The notes beneath the pieces are model-generated. The model ran no database searches. It was not told the origin of the DNA and saw nothing but the letters and a program-made list of their open reading frames with translations. Positions 7,078-15,890 of a stretch of 34,793 bases of DNA are shown piece by piece. The position numbers were made by a program, and so were the translations under genes. Origin of the DNA: Oscillospiraceae bacterium (GTDB lineage Bacteria > Bacillota > Clostridia > Oscillospirales > Oscillospiraceae); NCBI GenBank assembly GCA_902778275.1, contig CACYXE010000020.1, forward strand, positions 1-34,793, read 5' to 3'. Every line of letters starts with the position of its first letter. Positions within the stretch are counted from its first letter, which is position 1.

Positions 7078-10000
7078 ATGAAGAAAACAGGAAAATCCTT
7101 TTTGAGCCTTCTCTGTGTGCTGGTCCTGATGCTCCAGCTGGCGGGGGGCGCGGCCTGGGCGGACAACACCTCGTCCGTCACCGGAGAGGAAACTCTGATC
7201 TATTACGCCTATGCTCCGGCTCCGACCGATGACGATCCCCACGCTGTCGCGCTGATCACCGACGAGAACCTCCAGGAGCTTCTGGATGACGAGAGCTTCT
7301 CTGTAAAGCTCGGAGCGGACGCAGTCTCCTCCGGCAGCGAAGTGCAGCTGCAGGAGCTTGTCAGCGAGGGTTTGTCTATCACCCCGCCTGAAGATCACTA
7401 TATTTCCACGCTCAGCCTTCGCACAAACGAGTCGGGAGGCCCCTCGGTGAATGTAGAAGCCGAAGCTTCCGCATCCTCCCCTGCCGTCACGGTAAACGAC
7501 AAGTGTCTCCTGGATGAGGACGGCAACTATGCGGATGATCTTTTCTCCGCTTTTTCTGATTATGATGTCTCCTGCTTTGTGCTGGACATCGTCTTCGCAC
7601 CCATTGATCAGGACGCAGGCATTACGGTCCGCTGCGATCTGAACGGGGTCTCCGGAGATATTCCGGATGATAACGGCGGATATGGCAGCGCCTTCCCGGT
7701 CCCGTATCTCACAGAGGAGCAGAAGACCGAAGCTCAGGAAAGCGGCATGGTTTTTGACGGCTGGGATCTCCGCTATGCCAACGGTACCCATACCCTCGTG
7801 GCCGAAGGCGACGAGATCCTGCCCTATGCGGATTGCACTTTGACAGCCAAGTGGGCAGTCGGTGTAAGCCCGCAAAACAACGATCCCGGGACGGAGGATG
7901 AAATCTATAGCGTCACCGTCTCCAACGACGGCAACGGCACCGCCTCCGCTTCCCCCACTTCCGGCGCTTCTGACACGGAAGTCACCCTCACCGCCACTCC
8001 CAACGACGGCTACCGGCTCAAGGAATGGCAGGTCGATGCCGGCGGCGTGACCGTTTCGGACAACAAGTTCACCATCGGTACTGCGGATGTGGAAATCAAG
8101 GCGATCTTTGAGGAGATCCCGCCCGCGACCTATAGCGTCACCGTCTCCAATGACGGCAACGGCACCGCCTCCGCTTCTCCCACTTCCGGCGCTGCCGGCA
8201 CAGAAGTCACCCTCACCGCCACTCCCAACGACGGCTACCGGCTCAAGGAATGGCAGGTCGATGCCGGCGGCGTGACCATTTCGGACAACAAGTTCACCAT
8301 CGGCACCGCGGATGTGGAAATCAAGGCGATCTTTGAGGAGATCCCGGCAAGCAGCCACACCGTCACCTTTGACGCCAACGGTCACGGGACCGCTCCCGAA
8401 TCCCAGTCCGTAGCCAACGGCGGCAATGCAACAGCTCCCACCGCTCCCTCCGAGGAGGGCTATACCTTCGGCGGCTGGTATACCGAAGCCGAGTGCACCA
8501 ACCTCTTTGATTTTGATACCTCCATCACCAGCCCCATTACGCTCTACGCCAAATGGACGGAAGAACAGCCTCTGACGCCTACAGAACTGACCATCGAAGC
8601 CGTGACCGCCCAGAAAACCTATGACGGCACGCCGCTCAAGGCGTCTGAATACAATGAAAATGGTTACACCAACGGTTACAAGATCCCCGGGCTGGAGGGC
8701 TATACCGTTACCGGCCTGACAGTCACCGGTGAGGCCACGAAACCCGGCGACGCCGGCATCACCCACGTGGACGCCAGTGCGATCAAGATCACTGACAGTT
8801 CCAACAACGACGTCACCTCGCATTTCGCTGTCAAAACCACAGACGGCAAGCTGACCATCACCAAGCGCAGTCTCATCATCACCGCCATCAGTGACTCCAA
8901 AGAGTACAACGGTCAGACCATCAAGGCCAGCGAGCTGAGCAAAAAAGGCTTCAGCGACGGCTACAGCCTGGGCGGCGACGGTCTTGTCTCCGGGCAGATC
9001 CTCAGCGCCATCACCGTAAACGGCGAAGGCAAGGACGCCGGCAACTACACCACCAGCATCGACAAGCCCGCTGAGATCACCGTGAGCAACGGGAACGATG
9101 ATGTGACCGACTGCTACAACATCACCACGGAGAACGGCAAGCTGACCATCACCAAGCGTCCCATCACCATCAGTGCTATCAGCGGGCCCGTCCCTGCCAC
9201 AGGCGAGACCATCTATGCCAAGAACTACAGCGGCAACGGTTATACCAGCGGCTATAAAGCGGAAGGCCTGCTGGAAGGCCACAAGCTCCAGGGCGATTTC
9301 GTCACCGGCAGCGGCAAGGAAGGTGAATTCGTCACTGATATCGACGCCTCCAAGGTGAAGATCCTTGACGGCACTACTGACGTGACCGCAAACTATAAGA
9401 TCAAGACGGTGGCCGGCAAGATCCGGATCGTGGCCAAGGACAACTCTCAGACCCCCATCACCGTAACCGCCTCCGCCAGCAAGGTCTACGACGCCACGCC
9501 TCTGACCATCAGCAACAGCAACATCAAGGTGACCCAGGGTACCCTTCCCTCCAACTACACGCTGGAAGCCAGCTTCGGCCCCACTACCAGCATCACCGAC
9601 GTTCAGAAAATCTCTGTGAGTCTGAGCAATGTAAAGGTGAAGGATGCCAGCGGCAAGGATGTGACCGACCAGTACAAGATCACCACTGTCTCCGGCACCA
9701 TGGAAGTGACCAAAAAGCCTCTGACTCTGACCGCCGAATCCGCCAGCAAGACCTATGACGGCAAGGCGCTGATCAACCGGAACGTCCGGGCCACGGCGCT
9801 GGCCAGCAAGGACCATGTACTGAACGTAGAGTATGAGGTCACCAACAGCGACGGCAACGTGATCAAAAACGGCGCGGTCAATGTGGGCACCTATACCAAG
9901 CGCATCACCACGGTCACCATCAAGGAGGGCAGCAAGGATGTGACCTCCAACTATGCGATCACCAAGGTGGACGGCAAGCTGACCATCACCGCCGGCACCA

Positions 10001-10194
10001 CCACCAAAAACAATTCCAGCCAGCCCAAGACCGGCGACGACCGTCATGTGGGCCTCTGGATCAGCATTCTGGTCGCCTCCGTCGTTCTCCTTGCACTGAT
10101 CGTTTACGTCCTGATCGTGCGCGGGAAAGCAGGCAAGTCTCCCAAGGCGCCCAAGGCCCCCAAAAGCCAGAAAAAAGCAAACCGGAAACCGTAA
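7078..10194 (+). CDS. cell-wall-anchored repeat surface protein with QPKTG sorting signal
   Basis: A 1038-residue secreted protein. The signal peptide ends near AWA at residue 28. An uncharacterised N-terminal region spans about residues 29-270. Two near-identical 72-residue beta repeats follow (277-348 and 352-423; Gly-Trp text DGYRLKEWQVDAGG), of the InlB/Listeria-Bacteroides kind. Then comes one Listeria-Bacteroides repeat (about 427-498, TVTFDANGHGTAP to LYAKW). Five tandem MBG/Ig-like modules (about 502-973) each carry KTYDGTPL-like openings and mostly close with GKLTITKR. The C-terminus has QPKTGD (982-987), a hydrophobic helix (about 993-1014) and a Lys-rich tail with KAPKAPK. The Q at position one rather than L suggests a class B sortase substrate, and srtB is adjacent. 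An adhesin or wall-matrix role is inferred. Confidence 0.92.
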   Translation: MKKTGKSFLSLLCVLVLMLQLAGGAAWADNTSSVTGEETLIYYAYAPAPTDDDPHAVALITDENLQELLDDESFSVKLGADAVSSGSEVQLQELVSEGLSITPPEDHYISTLSLRTNESGGPSVNVEAEASASSPAVTVNDKCLLDEDGNYADDLFSAFSDYDVSCFVLDIVFAPIDQDAGITVRCDLNGVSGDIPDDNGGYGSAFPVPYLTEEQKTEAQESGMVFDGWDLRYANGTHTLVAEGDEILPYADCTLTAKWAVGVSPQNNDPGTEDEIYSVTVSNDGNGTASASPTSGASDTEVTLTATPNDGYRLKEWQVDAGGVTVSDNKFTIGTADVEIKAIFEEIPPATYSVTVSNDGNGTASASPTSGAAGTEVTLTATPNDGYRLKEWQVDAGGVTISDNKFTIGTADVEIKAIFEEIPASSHTVTFDANGHGTAPESQSVANGGNATAPTAPSEEGYTFGGWYTEAECTNLFDFDTSITSPITLYAKWTEEQPLTPTELTIEAVTAQKTYDGTPLKASEYNENGYTNGYKIPGLEGYTVTGLTVTGEATKPGDAGITHVDASAIKITDSSNNDVTSHFAVKTTDGKLTITKRSLIITAISDSKEYNGQTIKASELSKKGFSDGYSLGGDGLVSGQILSAITVNGEGKDAGNYTTSIDKPAEITVSNGNDDVTDCYNITTENGKLTITKRPITISAISGPVPATGETIYAKNYSGNGYTSGYKAEGLLEGHKLQGDFVTGSGKEGEFVTDIDASKVKILDGTTDVTANYKIKTVAGKIRIVAKDNSQTPITVTASASKVYDATPLTISNSNIKVTQGTLPSNYTLEASFGPTTSITDVQKISVSLSNVKVKDASGKDVTDQYKITTVSGTMEVTKKPLTLTAESASKTYDGKALINRNVRATALASKDHVLNVEYEVTNSDGNVIKNGAVNVGTYTKRITTVTIKEGSKDVTSNYAITKVDGKLTITAGTTTKNNSSQPKTGDDRHVGLWISILVASVVLLALIVYVLIVRGKAGKSPKAPKAPKSQKKANRKP
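7906..8346 (+). repeat. tandem 216-bp coding repeat inside the surface-protein gene
   Basis: Copies at 7906-8121 and 8131-8346 differ at only a handful of positions and are offset by 225 bases (75 codons). Near-identity at DNA level, including synonymous sites, indicates a recent duplication or ongoing recombination, so copy number may vary between strains. Confidence 0.92.
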
Positions 10195-10197
10195 ATG

Positions 10198-10232
10198 AAA
10201 AGTCCGCGGGCAGCAAGCCCGCGGACTTTTTT
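10198..10232 (+). terminator. strong bidirectional terminator after the surface-protein gene
   Basis: AGTCCGCGGGC-AGCAA-GCCCGCGGACT with flanking AAAA and TTTTTT, starting just after the stop codon. It can also back up termination of rpsU on the opposite strand. Confidence 0.93.
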
Positions 10233-10246
10233 ACGGCGACGACAAA

Positions 10247-10268
10247 GGCAGCACCTTGCGGTGCTGCC
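10247..10268 (-). terminator. rpsU terminator hairpin
   Basis: Perfect 9-bp stem GGCAGCACC/GGTGCTGCC with a GCAA loop on the minus strand, followed by TTTGTC. It lies about 10 bases beyond the rpsU stop. The T-run is weak, so the adjacent bidirectional hairpin probably helps. Confidence 0.7.
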
Positions 10269-10278
10269 TTGTGTTTTC

Positions 10279-10464
10279 TTAATAGTAGCGCTTGTTCTTG
10301 TTCTTGCGGGCGGCCTCGGACTTCTTGCGCCGTTTCACGCTGGGGCTCTGATAATACTCTTTCTTTCTCAGATCCGCCAGAACGCCGGACTTCGCGCAGC
10401 TGCGCTTAAATCTCTTAAGAGCGTTGTCCAGAGACTCGTTCTCCTTGACGTAGATTTCAGACAT
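10279..10464 (-). CDS. rpsU: 30S ribosomal protein S21
   Basis: S21 is a small basic protein of the 30S platform near the anti-Shine-Dalgarno end of 16S rRNA. It is 61 residues, close to the usual 57-60. Diagnostic text is seen: [18 protein letters not shown] followed by a basic tail ([19 protein letters not shown]). The ATG at 10464 has GGAGGGAGGG upstream. It has a consensus promoter of its own that starts within bases of the leuS stop codon, and it is the only gene between leuS and the convergent surface-protein gene. Confidence 0.97.
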   Translation of the reverse strand: MSEIYVKENESLDNALKRFKRSCAKSGVLADLRKKEYYQSPSVKRRKKSEAARKNKNKRYY

Positions 10465-10533
10465 TTATTTCCCTCCCTCCAAATGCGCCTTGCGGTGCTT
10501 CAAGGGCCAATGAATTGGCTGTTTAACAGTCAT

Positions 10534-10562
10534 ATTATAACGGTTTCAGCGCCGCTTGTCAA
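10534..10562 (-). promoter_or_regulatory. perfect SigA promoter of rpsU
   Basis: On the minus strand, TTGACA (10562-10557), exactly 17 bases, TATAAT (10539-10534). Both hexamers match consensus fully. The leader of about 60 bases contains a GCCAAT-TC-ATTGGC hairpin and a second, imperfect hairpin with a GCAA loop before the ribosome binding site. Confidence 0.93.
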
Positions 10563-10565
10563 CAA

Positions 10566-13073
10566 TCACTTTGCAGGTTTCAGGATCAAATTGATCAGCT
10601 TGTTCTTGACCACGATGGTCTTGATAAGCTGCATGCCTTCCATCTGCCGCTTGATCTTATCCTCGGCGCAGGCAGTCTGAATGACGGTCTCTTCGTCCGC
10701 ATCGTTGGGCACGGTGATGGTGGCGCGGAGCTTGCCGTTGACCTGGACCGCCATCTCGCGGACCGCGTCCACAGTCTTCGCCTCGTCATATTCCGGCCAA
10801 TCCATCTGCATGGCCATCTTGCCATACTTGGCGGCAAAGCCGGTCTGCTCCCACATTTCCTCGGCAATGTGCGGTGCGAAGGGGCTCAGCAGCAGGATCA
10901 GGTTTTCCAGATCGCCCTTGGTCAGGCCGTTGGCGTAGAACTCGTTGACCATGGTCATCAGCGCGGCGATGGCGGTGTTCATCTTCAGATTGTCGATATC
11001 CTCGCCGACCTTCTTGATGGTCTTGTGGATGACGGCCTCGTTCTTGGGTGTCACGCTCAAATCGTCCTTGGCCAGATCCAGCAGGTTCCAGCAGCGGTCC
11101 AGGAAGCGCTTGGAGCCCTTCACCGCCTCGTCAGACCAGGTGGCCGTCTTCTCAAAATCGCCGATGAACATGATATAGACACGCATGGTGTCGGCGCCGT
11201 AGGCATTGATCACATCGTCGGGGTTGACCACGTTGCCCAGAGACTTGGACATCTTCACGGAGGGGCGCAGCGCCTGGCTGCCGTACTTCTCGATCAGGGC
11301 CTGCTTCTCTTCCTCGGTCTCGGCAAAGCCCACGTAGTGGGGATTGCGGCCCAGGATCATGCCGTGGGAAGTGCGCTTGGCATAGGGCTCCTTGGTATGG
11401 ACCACGCCGATATCATACAGGAACTTGTGCCAGAAGCGGCTGTAGAGCAGATGCAGGGTGGTATGCTCCATACCGCCGTTATACCAGTCCACAGGACCCC
11501 AATACTCCTCGGCCTCCTTGGAGACCGGCTCGTTGTCGTTGTGGGGATCCATATAGCGCAAGTAGTACCAGCAGGAACCGGCCCAGTTGGGCATGGTGTC
11601 GGTCTCCCGCTTGGCGGGTCCGCCGCAGCAGGGGCAGGTGGTGTTGACCCAGTCGGTCATCTTGCTCAGGGGAGATTCGCCGTCGTCGGTGGGCTCATAG
11701 GACTCCACCTTGGGCAGCAGCAGGGGCAGCTCGCTCTCCGGGATGGGGACCCAGCCGCACTTGGGGCAGTCCACCAGGGGGATGGGTTCGCCCCAATAGC
11801 GCTGACGGGTAAAGACCCAGTCGCGCAGCTTGTAGTTGGTCTTCTCCACGCCGTAGCCCTGCTCCACCACGTACTTCTTCATGGCGGGGATGGCCTCCTT
11901 CACGGTCATGCCGTTGAGAAAATCGGAGTTCACCATGACAGCGTTCTCATCCTTGGAGACAAAGGCTTCTTTGGTGATGTCGCCGCCCTTGACCACCTCG
12001 ATGATGGGCAGGCCGAACTTGGTGGCAAACTCCCAGTCGCGCTGGTCGTGGCCGGGCACGCCCATGACGATGCCGGTGCCATAGCCCATGAGCACGTAGT
12101 CGGACACGAACATGGGAACGACCTTCCTGGTGACGGGGTTGGTCACCTCGATGCCTTTGAGCAGCACGCCGGTCTTGTCCTTGTTCAGCTCGCCGCGCTC
12201 AAAATCAGACTTGCGGGATGCGGCCTCCTTATAAGCCTCGATCTCGTCCCAGTTTTCGATCTGATCTTTCCACTTCTCCAGCAGCGGATGCTCGGGAGAG
12301 ATGACCATATAGGTCACGCCGAACAGCGTATCGGCACGGGTCGTGTAAACCGTGACTTCATCGGGGGTATTGGTCTTGAAGGTGACCTCGCAGCCGGTGG
12401 AGCGGCCGATCCAGTTCTTCTGCTGGATCTTCACGCGCTCGATGTAGTCCAGATCGTCCAGATCGTCGATCAGGCGGTCGGCGTACTTGGTGATGGCCAG
12501 CATCCACTGGCTCTTCTCCTTGCGCACCACCTCGCTGCCGCAGCGCTCGCACACACCCTCGACCACTTCTTCGTTGGCCAGGCCGCACTTACAGCTGGTG
12601 CACCAGTTGATGGGCATGGTGGTCTTGTAGGCCAGGCCCTTCTTGAACATCTGCAGGAAGATCCACTGGGTCCACTTGTAGTACTTGGGATCGGTGGTAT
12701 CCACGCAGCGGTCCCAGTCAAAGCCATAGCCCAGCATCTTCAGCTGGCGGGTAAAGTTGGCGATGTTCTCCTTGGTGACGATGGCAGGGTGGATGTGGTT
12801 CTTGATGGCATAGTTCTCCGTGGGCAGACCGAAAGCGTCATAGCCGATGGGGAAAATGACATTGTATCCGTTCATGCGCTTTTTGCGTGTGACGATATCG
12901 ATGGCCGTAAAGGGGCGCGGATGGCCCACATGCAGACCGGCGGCGCTGGGATACGGGAATTCGATCAGTCCGTAGAACTTGGGTCTGGGATCGCCGGTAA
13001 TGGCGGCGTAAGGCTTGACTTCTTCCCATCTGTCCTGCCATTTTTTCTCAATGGCAGCAAAATCATATTTCAT
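10566..13073 (-). CDS. leuS: leucyl-tRNA synthetase
   Basis: LeuRS charges tRNA-Leu with leucine in the cytosol. It is 835 residues from ATG 13073, which has AAAGGG about 10 bases upstream; an in-frame TTG at 13082 sits too close to that site. Class I signatures are seen: HVGH at 48-51 (HIGH motif) and KMSKS at 607-611. The zinc-ribbon pieces CTSCKCG and CERCG, the CP1 editing domain ([14 protein letters not shown]), a second cysteine cluster (CPCCGG) and a C-terminal anticodon-binding region are also present. The GFDWDR region is typical of bacterial LeuRS. No T-box fits in the 49-base gap to rsfS, so it probably shares the smc operon transcript. That gap contains a 7-bp GCCCCTG/CAGGGGC hairpin (13113-13130) overlapping the rsfS stop. 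Confidence 0.97.
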   Translation of the reverse strand: MKYDFAAIEKKWQDRWEEVKPYAAITGDPRPKFYGLIEFPYPSAAGLHVGHPRPFTAIDIVTRKKRMNGYNVIFPIGYDAFGLPTENYAIKNHIHPAIVTKENIANFTRQLKMLGYGFDWDRCVDTTDPKYYKWTQWIFLQMFKKGLAYKTTMPINWCTSCKCGLANEEVVEGVCERCGSEVVRKEKSQWMLAITKYADRLIDDLDDLDYIERVKIQQKNWIGRSTGCEVTFKTNTPDEVTVYTTRADTLFGVTYMVISPEHPLLEKWKDQIENWDEIEAYKEAASRKSDFERGELNKDKTGVLLKGIEVTNPVTRKVVPMFVSDYVLMGYGTGIVMGVPGHDQRDWEFATKFGLPIIEVVKGGDITKEAFVSKDENAVMVNSDFLNGMTVKEAIPAMKKYVVEQGYGVEKTNYKLRDWVFTRQRYWGEPIPLVDCPKCGWVPIPESELPLLLPKVESYEPTDDGESPLSKMTDWVNTTCPCCGGPAKRETDTMPNWAGSCWYYLRYMDPHNDNEPVSKEAEEYWGPVDWYNGGMEHTTLHLLYSRFWHKFLYDIGVVHTKEPYAKRTSHGMILGRNPHYVGFAETEEEKQALIEKYGSQALRPSVKMSKSLGNVVNPDDVINAYGADTMRVYIMFIGDFEKTATWSDEAVKGSKRFLDRCWNLLDLAKDDLSVTPKNEAVIHKTIKKVGEDIDNLKMNTAIAALMTMVNEFYANGLTKGDLENLILLLSPFAPHIAEEMWEQTGFAAKYGKMAMQMDWPEYDEAKTVDAVREMAVQVNGKLRATITVPNDADEETVIQTACAEDKIKRQMEGMQLIKTIVVKNKLINLILKPAK

Positions 13074-13122
13074 AGGTATCAATCCCTTTCATCATTTTTG
13101 TTTGTCCGGAACGCCCCTGTAA

Positions 13123-13482
13123 TCAGGGGCTCGGAAGGGATGAGAGGGACACCACCTCTGCGTCGCTCCACAGACGCTCCAGATTATAGAACTTGCGGGC
13201 CTCATCGGTGAACACATGCACGATGACACAGCCGAAGTCCATCAGCACCCAGATGTCCGAGCGCAGGCCCTCACGGCGGATGGGCGGCTCCCCTGCTTCG
13301 GAAAGCTGCTTGTCTACTTCGTCCACCAGGGCCTTGATGTGGGTAGAGGAGGTGCCGTTGCAGATGACAAAGTAATCCGCAAGGACAGTCTGCTCTGCCG
13401 TTTTCAGGATGGTCACATCCCGCGCCTTCTTTTCTTCCAGCGCTCTTGCGGCAATGGCCGCGATCTCAGCGGGTGTAAGCAT
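13123..13482 (-). CDS. rsfS: ribosomal silencing factor RsfS
   Basis: RsfS binds ribosomal protein uL14 and blocks subunit joining when nutrients are scarce. The 119-residue length is typical, and the family text is clear: DVTILKTAEQTVLADYFVIC, then LRSDIWVLMDFGCVIVHVF and the C-terminal YNLERLWSDAEVV. The ATG at 13482 has AAGGAGG upstream. It follows the NadD-YqeK gene by 12 bases, the usual nadD-yqeK-rsfS neighbourhood of Firmicutes. Confidence 0.95.
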   Translation of the reverse strand: MLTPAEIAAIAARALEEKKARDVTILKTAEQTVLADYFVICNGTSSTHIKALVDEVDKQLSEAGEPPIRREGLRSDIWVLMDFGCVIVHVFTDEARKFYNLERLWSDAEVVSLSSLPSP

Positions 13483-13494
13483 ATCGTAGCCTCC

Positions 13495-14658
13495 TTAATA
13501 TTCCTGGCTGTACCATTGGTACGCCTCACTGGTGTCCTTATAGGGCTCTGCCCCATGGCTGCGGATCTCCTCCAGACTCATCTTGAGCCCCAGCGCCATA
13601 GCGGCGTTCAGATCCTCATAGCAGAGCTCCCGCAGCTTTTCCACGCCGGGAAAGTCCCGGGTGGGTTCGATATAATCCGCCAGATAAATGATTTTCTCCA
13701 GCATGGTCATATCCGGCTTTCCGGTGGTGTGCCAGCGGATCGCCTCGCAGATCTCGTCCGAGACGCCGAACAGGTCCTTTGCCAGGACCGCGCCTGTCTT
13801 GGCGTGCAGGAGCTTCGGGTTGCTGCGTTCTGCGTTGTCGCATATAATACCATATTTTTCACACAAGTTCAACTGTTCCTGATGATCCAGTTTCTTGGTG
13901 ATATCATGCAGGATTCCGGCGGTAGCCGCCGTCTCCGGGTCCTCGCCCCAGTGCTTGGCCAGCATCACGGCCTCGCTCTCACAGCCGGCCACATGGGCGA
14001 TCCGCTTGGGGCTGAGATAGGCATAGGCCTTCTCCCGCAGCCAACCGAGCTCCGGCAGCGCGTCGTAGTAGCCGTGCTTGATGATGCAGCTGTAAACCCG
14101 ATCGTCCAGCTGATCGGCACACATCCGCAGCTTCAGCCGCTCCCGGATGTCCCGGGACTGCATGGGCAGCGGTTCGTGGAACAGGAGCCGGATCCTCGCG
14201 CCGTAGCGCTCGGTCAGATAGCCCGCATGGGCACGGAGCTTATCCTCTTCCAGCTCATCCCGCGCCAGGACCACCAGGGTGCAGCAGTGCAGCAAATGCT
14301 CGTAACGGTACCACTCCTCAAAGCTCAGGAGCATATCCGTCCCCATCACCAGCAGCAGCTCGTCGTCCGGGTACTGCTCGCGCAGGAGATCCACGGTGTC
14401 CGCCGTGTAGCTCCTGCCCTCGCGCTTGAGCTCCATATCCGAGATCTGCGCCCCGGGCACATCCTGAAAGGCCAGCTCACACAACTCCATACGCTGCCTG
14501 GCGGTGGGGCTCCCCTCCGCCAGTTCCTTATGGGGCGGGATATTGTCCGGTATGATCAGGAATATATCCGGCGACAGCTCTTTATATACCGTCATGGCGA
14601 CTTCCGCATGCCCCAGATGGGGCGGATTGAAGCTGCCGCCGTAAACTGCGATCTTCAT
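13495..14658 (-). CDS. nadD: fused nicotinate-nucleotide adenylyltransferase and YqeK-type HD hydrolase
   Basis: Two enzymes in one 387-residue chain. Residues 1 to about 195 are NadD, which converts nicotinate mononucleotide to deamido-NAD: YGGSFNPPHLGH at the N-terminus (nucleotide motif GSFNPxHxGH) and the SRDIRERL segment (ISSTxIR equivalent). From about residue 205 to the end is an HD-domain protein of the YqeK family: RIAHVAGCE, LHDITKK (HD dyad), LHAKTGA, IRWHTTGKP and YLADYIEP. YqeK proteins hydrolyse diadenosine tetraphosphate symmetrically (family knowledge). No stop or frameshift lies between the halves. The start overlaps the yhbY stop by four bases (ATGA). Ribosome binding is weak, so coupling is likely. 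Confidence 0.94.
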   Translation of the reverse strand: MKIAVYGGSFNPPHLGHAEVAMTVYKELSPDIFLIIPDNIPPHKELAEGSPTARQRMELCELAFQDVPGAQISDMELKREGRSYTADTVDLLREQYPDDELLLVMGTDMLLSFEEWYRYEHLLHCCTLVVLARDELEEDKLRAHAGYLTERYGARIRLLFHEPLPMQSRDIRERLKLRMCADQLDDRVYSCIIKHGYYDALPELGWLREKAYAYLSPKRIAHVAGCESEAVMLAKHWGEDPETAATAGILHDITKKLDHQEQLNLCEKYGIICDNAERSNPKLLHAKTGAVLAKDLFGVSDEICEAIRWHTTGKPDMTMLEKIIYLADYIEPTRDFPGVEKLRELCYEDLNAAMALGLKMSLEEIRSHGAEPYKDTSEAYQWYSQEY

Positions 14659-14966
14659 GCTTTCTTTTTATCCTTTACCAACGCAATCTTCGGCTCCCGG
14701 GCGTTGCGCTTGAAGAGCACGAACTTGGTGCCGATCACCTGCACCTGCTCGGCCCCGCAGGCCTCGGACAGGGCGTCGCACACCTCTCTGGGGGAAAGCT
14801 CGCAGCTTTCCAGCACCTTTCCCTTGACCAGTTCTCTGGCCTTCAGTGCGGCGTTGACAGAGGCGATCAGATTGTCGGTGATGCCGCCCTTGCCCACCTG
14901 AATGATGGTATCCTCCGCTGCGGCAAGGCCGCGAAGCTGAGAGCGTTGTTTGCTGGTAATTGCCAT
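14655..14966 (-). CDS. yhbY: YhbY-family CRM-domain RNA-binding protein
   Basis: A 103-residue protein made of one CRM domain, associated with 50S ribosome assembly. Diagnostic text: LTSKQR-like opening (ITSKQRSQLRGLAA), QVGKGGITDNLI carrying the GxxG-type loop, then LIKGKV-like LVKGKV and QVIGTKFVLFKRN. The ATG at 14966 has AAGGAGA upstream. It sits 10 bases after ftsY and overlaps nadD/yqeK by four bases. Confidence 0.94.
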   Translation of the reverse strand: MAITSKQRSQLRGLAAAEDTIIQVGKGGITDNLIASVNAALKARELVKGKVLESCELSPREVCDALSEACGAEQVQVIGTKFVLFKRNAREPKIALVKDKKKA

Positions 14967-14976
14967 AAATCTCTCC

Positions 14977-15885
14977 TTATTGCTTGAACAGGGCGGTCAC
15001 AAAGGTCTCCGCCTCAAAGGGGATCAGATCGTCGATCCCTTCACCTACGCCCACATACTTTACCGGCAGCTTCAGCTCATTGGCGATGGCGAAGACGATG
15101 CCGCCCTTCGCAGTGCCGTCCAGCTTGGTCAGCACGATGCCGGTCAGGCCGGAGGTCTCCAGAAACTGCTTGGCCTGGATCAGGCCGTTCTGGCCGGTGG
15201 TGGCGTCCAGGACCATCAGAGTTTCCACATCCGCCTCCGGCAGTTCCCGGTCGATGATGCGGCGGATCTTGCTCAGCTCGTTCATCAGGTTCTGCTTGTT
15301 GTGCAGGCGGCCTGCGGTGTCGATGATGATCACATCCGTGCCCCTGGCCTTGGCAGCGCAGATGCCGTCGTATACCACGGAGGCCGGGTCGCTGCCCTCC
15401 TCGTGGCGGACGATCTCCGTCCCGGCCCGCTGGGCCCAGATACCCAGCTGCTCCGCCGCCGCGGCACGGAAGGTGTCACCCGCCACCAGCAGCACGTTCT
15501 TGCCCTGGGCCTTCAACTGAGAGGCCAGCTTGCCGATGGTAGTGGTCTTCCCTACTCCGTTGACGCCGACCATCAGGATCACGGAAGGCTTGCTGTCCAG
15601 CTTGAGGGCGGTATCGCCCGCGTCAAGCAGCTTACTGAGCACCTGGATCAGGCCCTTGCGGGCTTCATCCCCGCGGCGGTAGCGATCCTCCCAGGTCTTT
15701 TTCCGCATGAGATAGACCACCCGCTCCGCTGTGGCGGCGCCCACGTCGGACAGCACCAGCAGCTCTTCCAGCTCGTCGTAAAAGTCCTCGCTGTCCGGGG
15801 CATAGTCCTGAAACAGCTCTTCCAGATCCTCCAGATTGTTCCGGGTCTTGCTCAGGCCCGTAAAGATCTTATCAAAAAATCCCAT
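14977..15885 (-). CDS. ftsY: signal recognition particle receptor FtsY
   Basis: FtsY is the membrane-associated GTPase that receives ribosome-SRP complexes. It is 302 residues from ATG 15885; the reading frame is open further upstream but overlaps smc and reads as noise. A short helical N domain leads to the NG GTPase: P-loop GVNGVGKTTT (107-116), DTFRAAAAEQL, DTAGR (189-193) and TKLDGTAKGG (from 253). There is essentially no acidic A domain, as in minimal Gram-positive FtsY. The start follows the smc stop by 5 bases and its ribosome binding site lies inside the smc end, so it is translationally coupled. Confidence 0.97.
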   Translation of the reverse strand: MGFFDKIFTGLSKTRNNLEDLEELFQDYAPDSEDFYDELEELLVLSDVGAATAERVVYLMRKKTWEDRYRRGDEARKGLIQVLSKLLDAGDTALKLDSKPSVILMVGVNGVGKTTTIGKLASQLKAQGKNVLLVAGDTFRAAAAEQLGIWAQRAGTEIVRHEEGSDPASVVYDGICAAKARGTDVIIIDTAGRLHNKQNLMNELSKIRRIIDRELPEADVETLMVLDATTGQNGLIQAKQFLETSGLTGIVLTKLDGTAKGGIVFAIANELKLPVKYVGVGEGIDDLIPFEAETFVTALFKQ

Positions 15886-15890
15886 GGATC

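Noticed and set aside
7906-8346. CRISPR-like repeats
   Set aside because: The repeats are long, in frame and encode protein domains.
6961-10047. 1028-codon open frame antisense to the surface-protein gene
   Set aside because: It mirrors the GC-rich, Thr/Asp-biased codons of the real gene, has no ribosome binding site or recognisable domain, and reads as low-complexity Gly/Asp/Val text.
13074-13122. T-box leader for leuS
   Set aside because: Only 49 bases separate rsfS and leuS, too few for a T-box, and no specifier or T-box sequence is visible.
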